Below are positions 62,952 to 64,000 of a stretch of DNA of 64,000 nt, piece by piece. A model generated the notes under the pieces. The model was not told where the DNA came from. It made no database searches and saw only the letters and a list, made by a program, of their open reading frames with translations. Every line of letters begins with the position of its first letter. Positions within the stretch are counted from its first letter, which is position 1. The DNA comes from CAZGSD01 sp964528305 (GTDB lineage Bacteria > Patescibacteriota > Gracilibacteria > UBA1369). A program made the translations under genes and the position numbers. The stretch is from NCBI GenBank assembly GCA_964528305.1, contig CAZGSD010000001.1, forward strand, positions 62,001 through 126,000. Reading direction: 5' to 3'.

Positions 62952-64000
62952 ATGCTGACTTCACTGGAATTAGAAAATTTTCGTAATTATGGCAGCCTGA
63001 AGCTCGATTTTGAGCGGGGGGCCGGGCTGACTTATTTGATTGGTGACAATGGACAGGGGAAAACCAATATTTTGGAGGCGATTTATATGATGGCTTTGAC
63101 TAAATCTTTTCGTGGAGCGGGAGAGGATAATTTGATTAAATGGGGGGAGGGATATGGGCGGATTAAGGCTGAATTTGGGGAAAGCGAGGAGCGAGGTGCG
63201 GAGGCCGTACCCATGGAGATTTTTCTGGGGCGTTCCCCGCAACCCAGGCGAATTTTTAAAGTAAATAATGTCAAAAGCTCTGCTATTAATTTCATTGGCC
63301 GGGTCAAGGCGGTGTTTTTTCATCCGGAAGATCTCAATATGCTTTATTTGGGGCCGGATTTGCGGCGGCGCTATTTGGATATTTTGATTTTGCAGGAGAG
63401 CCGGGCTTATTTTGCGGCTATTCGGAAATATAAGAGAGTGAGGGAGCAGAGAAATGCCCTGTTGAATGGGATGCGGGCTACCTCTTATGATGGGCAGGAT
63501 GGGGCCGCGGCAACTATAATAGCGGCCCGTCGAGAAGCTCCGGGGGCGCAAGAGCGAGGGCTGGAGGTTTGGGACGCGCAACTGGTGCGGGAGGGAGCGT
63601 TGATTTGGCGGGAGAGGGCAGCTGCTATTGCTTTTATCAATGAGCGATTGGCTGAGAAGTATGCTGAAATTGCCCGTGAGCAGGTGGATTTGCGGGTGAA
63701 TTATAAAAATAGTTTGGGACTTGATTTTGGGGCGCTTGGTTTGGCCAGTAATTTGGAAGAAATTTATGCGGAGGAATTGCTGCGTGCGAGGCCGAGGGAT
63801 TTGGCTTCGGGGCACACGCAGGTAGGGCCGCATCGGGATGATTTGGAATTTGTGCTGGCTGGCCGCCCGATTCATTTACATGCTTCGCGGGGTGAATATC
63901 GGACTATTTTGCTGGCTTTGAAATTGATTGAAATGGAGTTTTTTTCTAGGACAGGCGGCCGCCCGATTCTGCTTTTGGATGATGTTTTTTCGGAATTGGA
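62952..64000 (+). CDS. recF: DNA replication and repair protein RecF (3' end outside window)
   Basis: The frame is open from the ATG at 62952 to the window edge (about 349 codons). RecF is an ATPase that loads RecA on gapped DNA with RecOR. The start MLTSLELENFRNYGSLKLDFE is typical, the Walker A is IGDNGQGKTN, then ILEAIYMMALTKSFR, the family core (KAVFFHPEDLNMLYLGPDLRRRYLDI) and GHTQVGPHRDDL; near the edge the Walker B reads LLLDDVFSEL. The gene is complete except for the last segment. It is divergent from prsW and, unusually, not near dnaA or dnaN in the visible part. A reverse-strand open frame of 301 codons under it is a shadow. Confidence 0.95.
   Translation, partial: MLTSLELENFRNYGSLKLDFERGAGLTYLIGDNGQGKTNILEAIYMMALTKSFRGAGEDNLIKWGEGYGRIKAEFGESEERGAEAVPMEIFLGRSPQPRRIFKVNNVKSSAINFIGRVKAVFFHPEDLNMLYLGPDLRRRYLDILILQESRAYFAAIRKYKRVREQRNALLNGMRATSYDGQDGAAATIIAARREAPGAQERGLEVWDAQLVREGALIWRERAAAIAFINERLAEKYAEIAREQVDLRVNYKNSLGLDFGALGLASNLEEIYAEELLRARPRDLASGHTQVGPHRDDLEFVLAGRPIHLHASRGEYRTILLALKLIEMEFFSRTGGRPILLLDDVFSEL

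Noticed and set aside
62970..63875. 301-codon minus-strand gene
   Set aside because: Shadow of recF; low-complexity composition and no start context.

Overview
The window looks like a chromosome segment of a Patescibacteria (Candidate Phyla Radiation) bacterium. This is inferred from the mix of core genes with large secreted S-layer-homology and thrombospondin type 3 proteins, a compact type IV pilus locus, and start codons that almost never have a Shine-Dalgarno sequence. UGA acts as a stop at several tightly coupled gene junctions, so the code is the standard bacterial one and not the UGA-glycine code of Gracilibacteria. No plasmid, phage, IS or CRISPR signature was seen.

Layout. 1-3.9 kb: end of hisS, two membrane-anchored thioredoxin-fold proteins (the second DsbA-like), an SLH protein and a small lipoprotein, i.e. 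an envelope folding and surface cluster. 3.9-9.1 kb (minus strand): a DHH phosphoesterase, an unknown envelope protein, recJ and miaA. 9.2-11.1 kb: a DUF378 membrane protein, then rplJ-rplL behind an L10-type RNA leader that ends in an intrinsic terminator (attenuation). 11.2-19.3 kb: a type IV pilus operon (PilN-like, PilO-like, PilB, PilC, a 730-aa protein of unknown role, a major-type prepilin). 19.7-37.2 kb: one gene for a 5850-residue secreted protein built from calcium-binding DxDxDG repeats, invasin-like, FG-GAP-like and SLH modules, with an internal duplication of a block of about 660-690 residues. 37.3-42.0 kb: four tightly coupled secreted, cysteine-containing proteins with no recognisable family.

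42.0-49.3 kb (minus): a 59-residue zinc-ribbon gene downstream of an excisionase-type HTH gene that has a strong promoter and a 9-bp inverted-repeat operator; an AT-rich gene-free stretch; uvrA; and a methyltransferase/coiled-coil/glycosyltransferase fusion. 49.4-52.1 kb: a GMP-synthase-like amidotransferase and a radical SAM enzyme with a large insertion after its cluster motif. 52.1-56.7 kb (minus): miaB with an MFS transporter, a GC-rich pyrF with an atypically strong ribosome binding site, tRNA-Arg(CCU), and a degenerate metallo-beta-lactamase-fold protein. 56.8-59.9 kb: eno-nnrD-pgeF. 59.9-62.8 kb (minus): a probable toxin-antitoxin pair and a PrsW-protease operon with an unknown protein. 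62.95 kb to the end: recF, cut by the window edge.

How the parts may work together: the disulfide-forming proteins at 0.5-2.2 kb could serve the cysteine-bearing surface proteins at 19.7-42 kb, and the pilus, SLH proteins and giant protein together could make up the cell-surface apparatus that an episymbiont uses to attach to a host or to take up DNA (inference). Promoters share an extended -10 element (TGn-TAWAAT) with weak or absent -35 boxes, in several cases only a few bases from the start codon.
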